Notes: generated from the letters alone by a model not told the origin. A stretch of DNA of 64,000 nt from Phaeosaccion multiseriatum (GCA_965112735.1 OZ218958.1:620001-684000), one strand, 5' to 3'; positions 42,856 through 56,143 are shown, numbered from the stretch's first letter. Numbers and translations: made by a program.

Positions 42856-44526
42856 ATGAACTCCATCAGCGGATTTGGCGGTGCGAGCCTGCCCTACAAC
42901 CTTCGAGCCTACAAGCTGCGTACACTGTCCACCAAGGTATGTTGTGCCTTGCCGTAACTACTTGCTAGGACAAAGAGCTGTGCAGGCACCACAACACTTC
43001 GCACTTTAGCGCTCCTCCCCCCCAATTACCAAATTGGCTTGTACCACTTTGATGGAACCTCTTTGCAACGAGATGGAGTGTTCGCGAGAGTCGACGCCAG
43101 AGGATTGCCATCCACACGCCTTCGGCTACGAAGCATAGTTTCCTATGCTTCGAAATGTGGAAGAGCGTCACCTCCCCCCCCCAAGCCCCCGTTTGCTCTC
43201 CTGTACTTGACCATCAGCGTGGCGCCTATTTAGTACATATGATTCATTTGTCTTCCCGCAGGAAGACAGGAAAGGACCTCCCTACCCCCTCCCATCTCAC
43301 CCCTCTTTCATCCCTCTCCTCTCATAGGAGCTCGAGCGATACAGCAAGCTCGCCCACGAGCAGCGCAAGACCCCCGGGGCGGCAAGCCTCCTCGAGAGCG
43401 GGCTGGAGGCTGCCGTCTTCGGCGATGCCTTGATCAAGCACTCCGAGGGCGGTTGGCTCTCGTCCCCCAGCAAACTCAAGGTGTGTGTGTGTGTGGGTGG
43501 GTGGGTGTGGCTCTTTTGCTTCCTTCTTCTGGTCGTCCTTTGCTGCTCGGGGAGTGGCGGAGAGTGAAAGATCTAACGGAAGGGAGTGGGGGTGACCAAT
43601 TTGTGCTCTCCTTCCTCTTTTCCTCCTCCAATCGGCGAAATGTGGGCACTACACATATGGTGTCCTTCCCTTGGCGACGCTGCGGGAGGGGAGGTGATCC
43701 TCAGCCCCACCTCTAAGCAAGCGCTCCTCATCATAGCATTGGGCACCTGACGACTTGAGATTGTAGCCTGGAGGGCTTCGCCATCCCCACACCCCTACCT
43801 CTCTTGCTCCCTCCCCCTCTCTCTGTCCCTTCCGTCTCCTTCTAGCCCCCTCTCCATCGCCTTCCCTCCCTCCCTTTATCTCTCCGTCTATTACTGAATC
43901 AATCCCCCCCCCCCCCTCTCTCCTCCTCCCCATCTGCCTCCCACCTGCCTGCCTACCCGCCTACCCACCTACCTGCCTACCCACCTACCTACCTGCCTGC
44001 CTACCTGCCTTCCTACCTGCCTACTTCCCTACCTACATACCTTCTCCCCTATCTACCTTCCTACCTACATATATACCTACCTGCCTGTCTCGTGCGCTGC
44101 CTCTGTCGGCTGTAGTCGGCTCTGCTGGATGCAGGCATCGACAACGGCGCTATCGATGACCGCACATGCGCGAGCCTGTTCCGTGCCTTCGCCTGGGACC
44201 TTAAAGGTGTCGGAACCGGTGCCTCCAGCGGACTCGGTAAGGAAGGAATGAGGCGTGTCGTTTCGATCTCTATATTTTGGGGTCGATTCGATACCGTAAT
44301 GGGGAGGAGCATGTCGAATCGACGTTGATGTTTGAGGTGTAGACTCGAGATTTCCCCAGTCGGGACGATGCTGCTTGACTCACTGCGGAGAGAAGGTGGT
44401 CTACTGCGCACTACCATGCTGCTGGGCTGCTGAGGGTGTCCACATCATGCACGCTTGTGTATGGGCACCTCACGCACTTCGGGCTTATGTGTATGGGTGG
44501 GAGGCGTCTTGTGTTTCTGTCTCTCG

Positions 44527-44575
<49 letters not shown>

Positions 44576-44990
44576 TGTGTGTGTGCCTAAACACGTACGC
44601 TCTCTCCCTCTCCTCTCTCTGTCTCTCTCTCTCCCACTCTGTCGCTCGCTCTCTCTCGCTCTCTCTCTCTCCCTCTCCCTCGCACTCCGTCTCGGAACAC
44701 GGCCATGCCCCCGCACAGACGCGGAAATGTTCACGCACACTCTACAGTACTGGATCCGCACTCAAAATCAGATAGAGGCCGAGGAAGTTGCCAACATGGC
44801 CAAGCACCGCAAGCAGAAACCCATCCCTCTACAGGACGAGACGGAGCAGTTTCTGGCACAGAAAGCGGCACAGAAAGAGGCGCAGAAGAAGGAGGAGGAG
44901 TTTCTGGCGCAGAAATTGGCCCAGAAAGTCATGATGGAACGCCGTCACCCCTCGTACGAGACCCCCCCTCCCTCCCCTTCCCAATCCGAT

Positions 44991-45024
<34 letters not shown>

Positions 45025-45229
45025 GGAAGGGCTCCTCTGATGGCGTGTCGATGGCCCTCAGTGGCGATGGCAGTGGAAGGAGGGGTAGTGCTGCCGGCGA
45101 CCACCCTCCCCACCCCCCTCCTGCTGCTGTTGCTGTGCATCCCGCTGGAGTGTCACCATGCACTCGCCAAGCACCTGGATCAGCTCCGTGGGGGACATCT
45201 GAAGGTGGGGGGGGGGGAGGAGGAGAAGG

Positions 45230-45271
<42 letters not shown>

Positions 45272-45506
45272 GCCATTGCCGCCCCCTCCCCCTCGGGAGA
45301 CTCCGGCTGGCGTTAGGCTGTCGTCTCGACCCGCCGACGACCTCGAGGCGCTACAAGTGTCAGGACTGGACAGGACGGGGGAGGAGCTGCCCGCCCTCCT
45401 GGCCAAGGCTGTGGCAAAGATGGCAACATACGGGCAAACGCCGCAGGAGAGGAGGGCCGCCCTCAGCCGCATGCTGCCCAACCACGGCGTGGGGCAGGAG
45501 GTGCGT

Positions 45507-45553
<47 letters not shown>

Positions 45554-47332
45554 GGTGGGTGTGCGTGTGTGTGCGTGTGTGTGTGTGTGTGGGTGTGTGT
45601 GTGTGTGTATTGTGTGTGTGTGTGTGTGTGTGTGTTTGTGTGTGTATTTTGTGTGTGTGTGTGTGTATGTATGTGTGTGGTGTGTGTGTGTATTGTGTGC
45701 GTGTGTGTGTGTGCGTGTGTGTGTGTATTGTGTGCGTGTGTGTATGTGTGTGTGTGTGTGTATTGTGTGCGTGTGTGTGTGTGTATCATCCCACCACTGC
45801 TGGTTAGCCCTACCCTACACACCTCAGCCCTCTTCTCCTCATGCTTTTACTCCCCTTCTCCCCCTCCGCCTCTCTCTTCCCCCCTTCCCTCCCTCCCTCC
45901 TCCCTTCCCCAAACAGGCCCAACCTCTGAACCAAGGCGATGCCATCCATGTATTCCAGCAGCTCGGGGTGGTGGCAAGAAAGGGAGAACTCGAGGCCATG
46001 TGGTATGAAGTACACAATCCCAAAAAGGGCTCCTCCATCCCCCGGGAGGGCACCGGGGCCACGGCAGGGTTCCTGTCCAGACGCGCCTTTCGGAACATCC
46101 TTGCACCCCCCGGGGAAGACTCAGCCCCCCTCGGGGACGGCTCCGACACAAGAGGTGCCACCCCCGAGTCGTCCTCCTCCCCCCCCCACCCCCCACCCTC
46201 CTCCTCCTCTCAATTCGCCGTTACGGTTACGGCTCCCTTCGCCACCTCTTTGCATAATGCTCCCCGCTCGAGGGCTGGCGGCGGCGACGACGACGACGAC
46301 AACGTGGACAACCAACACAACCATAAGGATGATAACAACAACGACGACGATGCATTACCTAAGCTCTGTCGTAGAGCCCAGAGCCGTGCGTTAGCGATGG
46401 GCCCCTCTGTGGCAGCTGCAGTGTTGCTCAATGCCCTCCCCAAGAGGAGCGCCCACAAGGAGGGTCTTCGATGCAGCAGGGCGGACATTCAAGCGGCGGT
46501 CCGGGCCTTGGGACTGGTGCCGGCGGCGGGGGAGCTTGAGAACTTTTATTGGGCGCTGGAGTTGGGTGAGTTTTAGGGGGGAGGAGAGGGAGAGGATGGA
46601 AGGTGGGAGGAGAGGAGCAGGGGGGGAGGGGGGGGTGTATGCTTGGTTGTTAGAAGAGGCAGGCATATCGCTTTTGCTCTCTCTCTCCGCCTGCTACTTC
46701 TCTTGTTGCTCTCCCTCACCTGCTACACTAACCCCGTCTGTTCTTTCTCTCGCTTGTCTCTCACCTGCATTGCCCCTATGTGCTCTCTCTCATCTGCTGC
46801 ACCTACGCCCTTCCCTCCCTCTTCCCTCTCTCTCTCTCTCTCTCTCTCACCTGCTACACCTACGCCCTTCCCTCCCTCTCTTCACTCTCTTGTCTCTCTC
46901 ACCTGCTACACTGCCCCTGGTCGCCCCCTCCCTCTCTTCAATCTCTCTCTCTCACCTGCTACACCTACGCCCTTTCTTCCTCTCTTCCCTCTCTCTCTCA
47001 CACACCTGCTACACCTACGCCCTTCCCTCCCTCTCTTGGCTCTCTCGCTATCACCTGCCTCTGCGGCTGCCTGTGTCGGCGGCAGGTGATGTGGGCGGTC
47101 CTCGCATCAGCCGAAGGGATGTGCGGAGGCTGTTGAGCGGGGAACTTTCCGAGATTGTTCTGCTGCCGGAGTGGGACGCTGACGTGGAGACACAGGTGGG
47201 TAGGGATACGAGAATAAGCATCCAGGAGGGCCAGGAGGGAGGGGGCGAGGGAGAAGCAGGAAGGGAGGGCCTGAGGGGCTCTCTCTCTCTCCCACACACG
47301 CACACACACACACACGCACACACACACACACG

Positions 47333-47364
<32 letters not shown>

Positions 47365-50300
47365 TGCACACACACCCTCTCTCTCCCTCTTCCCCTCGCT
47401 GTTTTTGTATTCTTCTAACCAGTACCTCTTGGATCAATCCGATTTATCAATTGTATCACTAACTAACGATTCTGCTGCTGCTGCGGCTGTTCTCCGAAGC
47501 AGGCCGGCCCGTCCCCCCGAAGGGGTTCAGGTGCACCCGTTGGTGGTACAGCGATCGGCCCTTGGGACAGAGACGAAGTTGTGCACCGGCACGGCATCGC
47601 GCCCAACAGTCATGCGGAGCCCCCGTCCACGGGCATGCAAGGGTACGTACTTTACAAATGAGGTTACGAAATACTTACGTAATACTTACATATTGGGGCA
47701 TAGCGGTCAAACCCGCCAGGTCCCCCGAGAGTGGGGGGGGGGGGGTGTAGCGGTGGCGGGTACTCCTTCGTCGTCCTCGTCCTTCTCGCTGTCTTCCCCC
47801 AATGCTCGTCTCCTTACCGTTGTCTGCCCCCTCCTCCTCCTCTTTCTCCTCCTACTACTACTTCTCTCGAATCCAGCGTTCTCAAAGAAGGAGATGCAGG
47901 AGTAGCAGTAGCAGCATCAGCAGTTGGTACTACGGCCGCCCCTCCCCCCCAGGCGGGTGATAGCAAGCATCAGCCTGACTGGGTGTACGGTCGTCGCCGC
48001 TCGATGGCATCAGATAAGCAGAACCGCTCCACTTTCTCCTTCACGTGAGTGCATTAGTGCGTTTCTGAAACGTCATTTTCTTTGGTGGTGTACATACAAC
48101 AACCTTGGACTTCCATGAAAAAGTGGACATAAATGTATAACCAAGGGGATGGGTCTTCCCTAGTAGTCTCTTTTCTATACGTCTCTACGGCAACAGTGAA
48201 CGAACAAAACGACCCCTCTATGCTCTACGCTGTGCCCATCCGCTGCCATCCATTCCATTCCATTCCATCTCACTCTCTCTCTCTCTCTCTGTGCAGTCCT
48301 TCCAGTGGCGACACGACTGGAGCCCCAGGCCAAGCCCAAGGGCGAGGGCAAGGCCAACGAGGGGAGGAGGATGGCTCGCACTCATCACACGTGCCGTACC
48401 AGCCACACCTGGAGGGCGGGCAGACGTCGGAGCTTGTTTCTTGTTCCTCTTCTTCTTCTTCTTCTTCGTCCTCGGCGGCACTGGGTAATGGGCATGGTGT
48501 GGGGGGTGCGAAGGGGCCCTATCAACCCCACTTGTCCAGCAAGACGGGGGGCATCATCTTTGGAGGACAAGGAGAGCAAGGGGGAGGAGGGGGAGGAGGA
48601 GGAGGAGGAGGAGGAGGAGGAGGAGGAGGAGGAGGAGGAGAAGGAGGAGGAAGAGATAGAAGAGGAGGGACAGGGGCCCGAGTGGGCATCATGGGAGACC
48701 GAATTCGCTTGCAGCAAGTGGTGGCCACCCTCCTGGCGCAGAGGAAGAGCGTAGCCGAGGTAAGCGTTGGCCGATGAACGAACAGGAGGCATGTTGGCGT
48801 GTCACATGCTGGCTTGTCAAGGTTCCTCCCTGTCCCTCTCTCTCCCCTTCCGTCTTCCTCTCCCTCTCTCCTCTGGTGCTGTGAAGATCCCCTCGAAAGA
48901 TGGATGCAGGATCTCTTTCATCCTCCCTCCTCCTACTACTACTACTGCTACTGCTACTACTACCACTACTCCTACTACTACTACTACTACTACTATGTAC
49001 TACTACTACTATTCCTACTACTACTACTACTACTACTACTCCTTCGACTACTTGTACTATTCCTACTACTACTCCGACTACTACTACTCCTCCTCCCACG
49101 ACGACTAAACTGAAGTTTCTCCTACTACATCTTCTCCTCTTACCACAAGCCACCCCCACCCCACCCCACATACACATTCCCCATGGCCTCCTCTCACTCC
49201 CCGCGTGGCGTGCGCTCTTCCTGCTCTCTCCAAGGCTGTTCGGAACAACTGTGACGAGGAGGGTGAGCTCGACGGAGTGGAGCTGGCGGGTGTGTTTGAC
49301 CATCTGAGTGGACCCTTGGGTCTGGGACTCACACACCAAGACTCCATAGCAATGGCCACCTCTGCACGTAAGTCAGGGATGATTCGTTTTTCCTTCGGTT
49401 CTTTTTTTTTTTAAATTCGCTTCAGTTTCAGTTACTGAGGCGCCTTCCCTCCCCGTACACCTCTAACATCTCACCTTGCCGGCCCCCTCGTCCACCACTC
49501 CCGCCCACCTCTCTCCTCTCCACACCCCTCCCACCCCTCCCCCCATCCACTGCCATCCCTACAACCCTGCCGAGCAGTGAAGCACAGTAGAGAGAGGGGT
49601 GGAGACGGCGTGGCGCTATCCCACATCTCTCTTTCTGAGTGGCTCAAGGACACGCATGCCTCCGCTGCAGAAGGGTGAGTGAGTGAGGGAGTGAGGGAGT
49701 GAGGGAGTGAGGGAGGGAGTGGCTATCTGATGGACTTCCTGACAGACTGTCTGACAGACTGACTGACAGAGTGAGTGAGTGAGTGATTGAGTAAGTGGGA
49801 GGGAGTGCTCTCTTTCTCTTCGCTTCTCTTCCTCCTTCCGTCCATCCCTCTCGTCTTTCTCTCTTTTCCCTCTCCGTGTCTCTCCATCCCCCTCTATCTC
49901 TCGCACACACGTTCGCACTTACCCTCCCTCCCCCCCCCCCTCGCCCAACCTCTCCTTCCTCACTCTCCCGCCTCTTGTCCCCATCCCGTAACGGCAGCAG
50001 CACTCAACCCAACGGCAGCAGCAACTCCAGCCACCCAAGCAGCTCCGGCGGCGGCGGCTCCGGCGGCATTGGAGGTCGACGAAGCTCCCTCTCCAGTAAA
50101 CAAGTATTTGGCGGGTCGCAAGTAGGCAACCTTATCTCCTCTCCCTCCTCCTCCCCCTCCTCGACGGCATCGATGCGAATGGTGAAGCAGAGGCCCGCGC
50201 TTGATCCCTCCGCTGCTGGAGGGGTCAAGAAGCAAGTTGGAGGCGTATCAGCCTGCCTCCACAATGAAGGAGGAGGAGGAGGAGGAGGAGGAGGAGGAGG

Positions 50301-51428
50301 AGGAGGAGGAGGAGGAGGGGAGGGGGTGCAGGGTGGGTGGAGTGGGAGTGATGGTGGGAGGAGTAGGAATGGCAGTGGTAGTAACATCTTCCAACAATCG
50401 AGTAGTGGTGCCGAGGAGGACCAACAGGAGGAGCAGGACGGGAGGTCTGCAGCCAGCAGAGAGCACATGCTGACAGAGAAGGTGAAGGAACGCTTCTTCA
50501 CTTCGAATTCATATCTTCGCCAGCTGTGGAGGGGCCCTGTGGGCGGCAGGGTGGCCGCGGCGAGGCAGCTGAGGAGGACTTTTTTGTCCTTCTCGGCAGG
50601 GGCTGTGGGTGAGTGAGGGAGGGAGGGAGGGAGGGAGGGAGGGAGGGAGGGAGGGAGAGAAGGGAGTATGCGTTTCAACGGGCTTGGGTGGTTTGTTTCT
50701 TGCTTGCTTCCCTTGCTCACCGCCCGTCTCACGGTGGCAAGTCCCTCAACTCCATCCTCTTTTGTCATGGTGCTTTATACCTCCCTCCCTCCCTGCCTCT
50801 CTCTCTCCCTCCCATCGACTGCCATCCACCCCTCACATCCACTGCCATCCCTCCCTTCCTCCCATGCACCGCCAACCACCCCACCCCCAGGCGAGGACTT
50901 GGCCGCCGGAGATGACGTGAGCGTCCGCAGTGAGGATGTGCAGCACGTGCTGGTGGAGGCGGGAATCATCCTCTCCAACGATGAGGTGCGTGGAGTATGT
51001 CAATGGGTGGGTGGGTGCTTGGGTGGATGTGTGTGTGTGAAGGAGGCGAGGCGAGGAGGGGAGAAGGCTATCTTGCCGCTCTCTCTCTCTCTCTACCTCT
51101 CCCTTCGCTTCCTTCCCTCCCTCACGCCCTCACGCACCCCCGCCCCGCCCCCCAAATGTAACTGTCAACCTGCACGTACGTCATTGACAAACCACCAACC
51201 CAGGTGGAGCACTTCCTCCGCACCATGTCCAAGCAGATACATCCCCACGGACCGTTACGCGGAACGATCTGCGCAGATGGCAGCGGAAGGACGCACGCAG
51301 ACGGAGAGGCGGCCGTGCGCTACCTTCCGAAGGGAGGGGTGGCGGTGGAGGAGTGGGTATCGGTCAAGGAGCTTACCCAATTCATCACCCATTTGATGAC
51401 CACAGGCACCACCTCTCTCCTCTGCTAA
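42856..51428 (+). CDS. Large multi-exon protein with degenerate EF-hand-like segments
   Basis: Fourteen exons close in frame into 1303 residues: 42856-42936, 43328-43480, 44116-44236, 44719-45500, 45917-46565, 47086-47195, 47423-47646, 47877-48044, 48297-48759, 49235-49367, 49578-49674, 49998-50608, 50891-50985 and 51204-51428. The N terminus (SISGFGGASLPYNLRAYKLRTLSTKELERYSKLAHEQ, split over two exons) and the twin YQPHL words followed by TGGIIFGG (about residues 800-850) look like conserved short motifs. Several helix-loop-helix stretches resemble EF-hands that have lost calcium ligands, for example SRADIQAAVRALGLVPAAGELE, DVRRLLSGELSE and CDEEGELDGVELAGVF. Between them are poly-Gln, poly-Ser, poly-Gly and AQK repeats. 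I do not recognise the family; a calmodulin-superfamily scaffold, perhaps axonemal, is a guess. Exon 7/8 boundaries are the least certain. Confidence 0.75.
44530..44587. repeat. (GT)n microsatellite in intron 3 of the EF-hand-like gene
   Basis: Nearly pure GT dinucleotides, followed by a CT-rich tract running into the exon 4 acceptor. Confidence 0.85.
45508..45786. repeat. (GT)n compound microsatellite in intron 4
   Basis: About 280 bp of GT with GC, AT and GGT interruptions, beginning 8 bp after the exon 4 donor. It occupies two thirds of the intron. Confidence 0.9.
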
Positions 51429-52161
51429 CTTTCAAAGTCTGTTGCTATAACGAAGTACTAAGTATTACGTAAACCAGCTCTGCCAAAGTACGTTGTAGAT
51501 TGAATGGATGGGCGGGTGGGTGGGATGGTTGGATGGGAATGGGTGGGTTTTGTGTGAGTGAATGAATGCACACATGCATGCGTGCCTGGTTATATTGGGT
51601 GTACAGTGCTTCCCACCCGCCCCACACAACAACTTCTACCAACCATGTTAAATGTGTTGGACATGGACACACACCGAAATTAAACAACGTCAAACCCATC
51701 CTTCTCGGTAGCTAGCGTATCGTAGCGTATCGTAGCTACGAAGGGGGCTCGTATCTAATCCTCTGACCTCTGCTTTGTTTTGAATCCAATCCAAGGCTAC
51801 GGAATCGTACTTAACAAAGAGGCTCTCTGATGTCATGTTTTGAACCCAAGGCTACCGCCGGAGAAGAGGGTGGTGTGTGTGTGTGTGTGTCAGCGTCACC
51901 CCAAGTTCTGCTCCTGCTGCTGTATCACCAACTGCTGCTGCCGCAGTTACCCTCCTGCCCCCGCCCGGACGAGAGCTGTGGTGGCACTCTATGGCATCCT
52001 TCCCCTCTCTGCCCTACGCTGGTCTGCTCTGCCCCTTCACATCGAGGCTGCATCCTCCTGCGCTTCAAAATTTGATCGACTTTGTAGATCGAATAATACA
52101 TCACAAAGACATATGTACGCACACACATGCCTGAGCTCACTTAACGATACAACCCTCCTCA
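51429..52161. other. Convergent intergenic region
   Basis: Shared 3' flank of the EF-hand-like gene (+) and the heme lyase gene (-). Slightly AT-richer than its surroundings, with a short GTAGCGTATC direct repeat near 51715-51730. No gene is supported. Confidence 0.45.
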
Positions 52162-52801
52162 CTACTTGCTCTCCTTCACTCCTTCCGCCTCAACCTGCTC
52201 GTTCAGCTTCGCCCTTCGCTGCTCTGCCGCTGCCCTTGCTTTCCCCTCAAGCTTGTCGAGACACAGCAGGATGGACTGATAAGACTCTTCGCAGAGGGTT
52301 TCCGCCTTGTCGTCCCTCCCCCCCGCCCCCCCTCCCGCCCCGGGGTGATCTCCTGCCTCTGCTGCGGCGTTGGCCCTTGCCTGTGCTTGTTTAAAGGCTG
52401 CCGATTCCCTCTTACACGCCACGCTGGCCGTGCAGAGCTGCAGGGCAATGGCGGCGCGTTGGCATCGAGCCTCGTCATTGCTTTGTCGTGTTTCCGAGTC
52501 GGTACAGACGGGACGGAGAGAGAGAGAGAGCGGGAGGGAGAGGGAGGGAGGAAGAGACAGAGCGAGAGGGGGGGCGTGTGTGAGGGAGGAGGAGGGGGGG
52601 GGGTGATGCGTGGAGGTAGAGAGGGCGGGAGAGGGGGAGGGGGGAGGATGTGTTACGGGCACACACACGGGGACGAAGGGGTGTGAAGAAGAGTTAACTG
52701 TTGCTTGACATTTAGTGAAGACAAGATCCAAGCACGGCCGAAGTAGACGCACACACAGAGAGAGGGGGAGAGACAGTATGAGGAGAGGGCGAGACAGACA
52801 G

Positions 52802-52837
<36 letters not shown>

Positions 52838-52934
52838 CATGTGGCAGCAATGGAGACCCGCAAGAGGGGAGAGGCCTCGAGGTGTACTATGGAGCTGCGA
52901 AGCATCAATCTGGGAGACTAAAGAGCGCGGCAAC

Positions 52935-52972
<38 letters not shown>

Positions 52973-55900
52973 CCGCCGCTGCTGCTGCTGCTGCTGCTGC
53001 TCTTACTCGAAGCTTTCACGCATTCCGAGTCCCACTAAGTAAGAGCAAAGACTGCCCCTGGGACTCAGGCAGCGCCAAGGAGTGGACAAGAAGAGGCCCG
53101 GTGAAGGCACTCTCTTGTCCGGCGCGTCGGGTGAAGCGACACCTCCGGAAGAACAAAAGAAAGGAAACGTAACACACCGAACCACGGGTACACAAGGCAC
53201 AATACACATACTCACTCACTCACTCACTCACCCGCAATTCTTGACGTCCTCCATCTGGGCAAAGCAAGTGGTCTTGATGCTCTCCGACAGCTTCAACACA
53301 TCCTCCACCTCTGCTTCATCATCCTCCCCTCCTCCTGGCCAAAGCTTGCCTCCAGTCAGCTCCTTCAAGCCTTCCTTGGCCTCGTCTGCAAGCCTCGAGC
53401 CCAGCAAGCCAAGCGTTCCCGTGATTGAGGACGAGGGGGAGGGTACAGGAGGAAACCACGGCAGCGCGGGAAAGACAGGAAGGCTCTCGGCTTGTTCGCG
53501 TCGGCGAAAGACCGGCATTTTGAATAACCGATCGAAAAGGGCCTCGGCGCTGTCCATGGCTGGGCGGACGTCGAGCTGGGCAAGTAAGTGAGTAAAGAAG
53601 GAAGGAAGGAAGGAAGGAAGGAAGAAAGGAAGGAAGGAAGGAAGGAAGGAAGGAAGGAAGGAAGGAAGGAAGGAAGGAAGGAAGGAAGGAAGGAAGGAAG
53701 GAAGGAAGGAAGGAAGGAGGGAAGGAAGGAAAGAAGGAAGGAAGCAATTGATGGATGGGGGAAGGGGGGTGTGGGGGTACGTACGTGAGTGACGATGGGA
53801 CAGATTGACGCGAGAGGTGAGAGGTGAGAGAGCGTCCGCTGATGATGCAAGCACGAGTCGAAGGGGGGTTGGACTTGCGTACGTATGCATAACATAGGTC
53901 GCAGCGTAGCGTTCAAAACACACACACATACATACACAGAGGTAGAGACACAGAGGTAGAGACACAGAGAGACAGAAAGAGAAATAGAGAGAAAGAGGGA
54001 GAGAGAAAGAGAGACAGAGAGAAAGAAAGAGAGAAAGAACGAGAGAGAGAAAGCCAAAGAGAGAAAGAGAGAGATTTAAGAGCTCTCCCGACCCACCTTG
54101 ATGGACTTGACTTTGTCCGTACTGTGCAGCTCGGGCACCTCGTCCCCTCCCTCCCCTCCCTCCTCCGTGTCCTGGTGGTAGTAGTCGATAACGTAGCGCA
54201 CCAACTTGCCGCCCCTGTCCACCACCCAGTCGTGGCGGTCGAAGGGTTCGGGGTAGCCGCACATCATGCGCAGGTAGGCCTGTCGGTTATTCGGTAGTGT
54301 GAAGTGATGAGAAACAGCATGGGTTGGTGGTAGGGGATTTTGCTTCAAAACCACAGCAAAAACAACGACGAAATCAAAATAAAATACAACACACACAAGA
54401 AGTAGACTGTACAGCAACCTTCCCCTTCTCCTTCCCCTTCTCCTTCCCCTTCTCCTTTTTTGTCGCGTCCCTCACCTTCGGCGACAGCTCATGCGGTCTA
54501 CCCAAGAAGCGCAGAAGCTTGGGCTCCTCTCCCTCCCCCCCACTTTTGAGGTGGAGTGCCTCCCACATCATGACCTCTTTCCATGTGCGCTCATTCATGT
54601 TGTTGTGAATGGCCACCACCACGTCCATGTCTTGCTCCTCCGTGTCTCCGACCTTGTTCTGGGTAAGGTCAGGCACCGCCGTGTTTTGTGTTTGTGGAAG
54701 TGGTTGTGTTTGCGTTGATTCAACATTCAGGGTGGTAAAAGAGGTGAGTCCATTTCAGTGTGTGCTTGTGCAGAGAGGTTGAAAGACTTGGGGGGGAGAG
54801 AGCGCTCACTCCGTCATACACCACCGCAGATAGCATCCTCAGAGGCATCTGCTGTTGCGTAACACACATACGTATGTATACATACACAGCATCCATCCAT
54901 ACATCGTAAATACATACATACATACATACATACATACATACATACATACATACATACATACATACATACATACATACATACATACATGCATGCATATACA
55001 TTCACATACCTTCCTAACCAGAGCGTTCCAGAACATCTGCGGCGAGGGGTAAGTCCAGGTGCTGTCCTCTGTGCCCCCCTTTGGAATGGTGCTTGGCACT
55101 CGGCCCGTGCTCAGCGACTCCTGCGCAAAGGGATTGGAGGTGTGAGTATGAGAGAGAGATGGGGGGGGGGGGGGGGAGCGGGGGGGAGAGGGAGAGGGAG
55201 AGGGAGAGAGGGTGAGGGAGAGGAGAAAGGCGCGCGTCCGGGGGGGGGCGGGTATCAATCAGTCACAAGCAACCTTTCGCTAGAGCGAGCACTCAGGTTC
55301 ACTGCAGACCTATGTTGCTGCTAATTTATGGCGATTGGTACTCTGGTAAGGTCTACCGGCGGAACACCCACCTTCTGATTTGGGGCCGGCTCTTGGTTGG
55401 CAGTGGTAGGCATGTTGTTCGTTGGGTCGATCTTCTGGGCTGCAACATGTAAGAGAGCAAGATACGCAGGCGGCCATCGAGGAGAGAGAAAGGTAAGGAG
55501 TCAGGGCGCTTCTCCATTAACTAGAAGAGAGAGGAAGGAAAGGGGGAGGACCAGCGACAACTGACTCGGGCCGTGTACCCCCCTTCCCACGTCAACGCTT
55601 ACAATAGACGTTAAAGACGTTCTTGTTGATGTACTTGTCCCTGGCAGCCCCTTTCACAGGGCACTTGCTGCTGGCCTTCTTCTCCCCTGCCGCTCCTGGC
55701 GCCTGCTCTTCTCTGCTGCCGCTGCTGCTGCTGCTGCTGCTGTTGCCACCGCTGGTGGGAGCTGCGGGGGAGGGGTGCCCCATCGGTAGGCGTCCTCCAA
55801 GCCATTTGGCCCACGCCGCTCTGGTCTTGGGATTCACAGGACATCTGCTCTCCCCTTCTGTCTCCCCCTTTGCTGCTCCTGCAGCTAATGCTGGAGCTTG

Positions 55901-56092
55901 CGTTGGTGTCGGTGCCGCTGACGCCTGAGCTGCTCCTGTCGCTGCTGTGCTGTCTCTTTTATGGTAGGACAGTAGCTGCTGCACCACTGATTCCTCAGGG
56001 GCCATCCCTGTCCTCTGCTGCGGCAGGCCGCTTGCCTCGCGCTTTTTTTCTCTCTTGGACACGTGAGTTGGCTGTACGTCGTTGGGTGCCAT
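52162..56092 (-). CDS. HCCS: Holocytochrome c synthase (cytochrome c heme lyase) with C-terminal CX9C domain
   Basis: Seven exons close in frame into 565 residues: 56092-55603, 55439-55372, 55120-55010, 54658-54476, 54279-54097, 53575-53232 and 52480-52162. HCCS attaches heme to apocytochrome c in the mitochondrial intermembrane space. Two Cys-Pro heme-contact motifs are seen (CPVNP, Cys84; CPVKG, Cys144). They are followed by the family blocks [47 protein letters not shown] with the heme-ligand-type His, [30 protein letters not shown] and [16 protein letters not shown]. The last normally ends the protein. Here ~200 residues follow with three C-x9-C pairs (Cys449/459, 466/476 and 523/533), the pattern of twin-CX9C intermembrane-space proteins. 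The exon 6-7 joint keeps frame and falls inside this domain. Its start lies 51 bp from the next gene's. Confidence 0.92.
53589..53740. repeat. (GGAA)n microsatellite in HCCS intron 5
   Basis: About 150 bp of AAGG/GGAA with few interruptions, on the intron side of the exon 6 acceptor (minus strand). Confidence 0.9.
54903..54990. repeat. (CATA)n microsatellite in HCCS intron 3
   Basis: Twenty or more perfect CATA units, ending in CATGCATGCATATA close to the exon 3 donor. Confidence 0.9.
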
Positions 56093-56143
56093 CGACTGCC
56101 TAATAGTAACGGATTTTCTTTCTTTTGCATCCCCCCACTCTTC
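56093..56143. promoter_or_regulatory. 51-bp divergent spacer between HCCS and the Q/E-rich gene
   Basis: Only 51 bp separate the two ATGs, so transcription start sites of one or both genes must overlap the neighbour's coding region, or the leaders are extremely short. It contains a T/C-rich run (GGATTTTCTTTCTTTTGC). Confidence 0.6.

Noticed and set aside
44436-44718. Extension of the EF-like gene exon 4 upstream through the (GT)n tract
   Set aside because: Composition is microsatellite, and an acceptor at 44718 in phase with exon 3 explains the frame.
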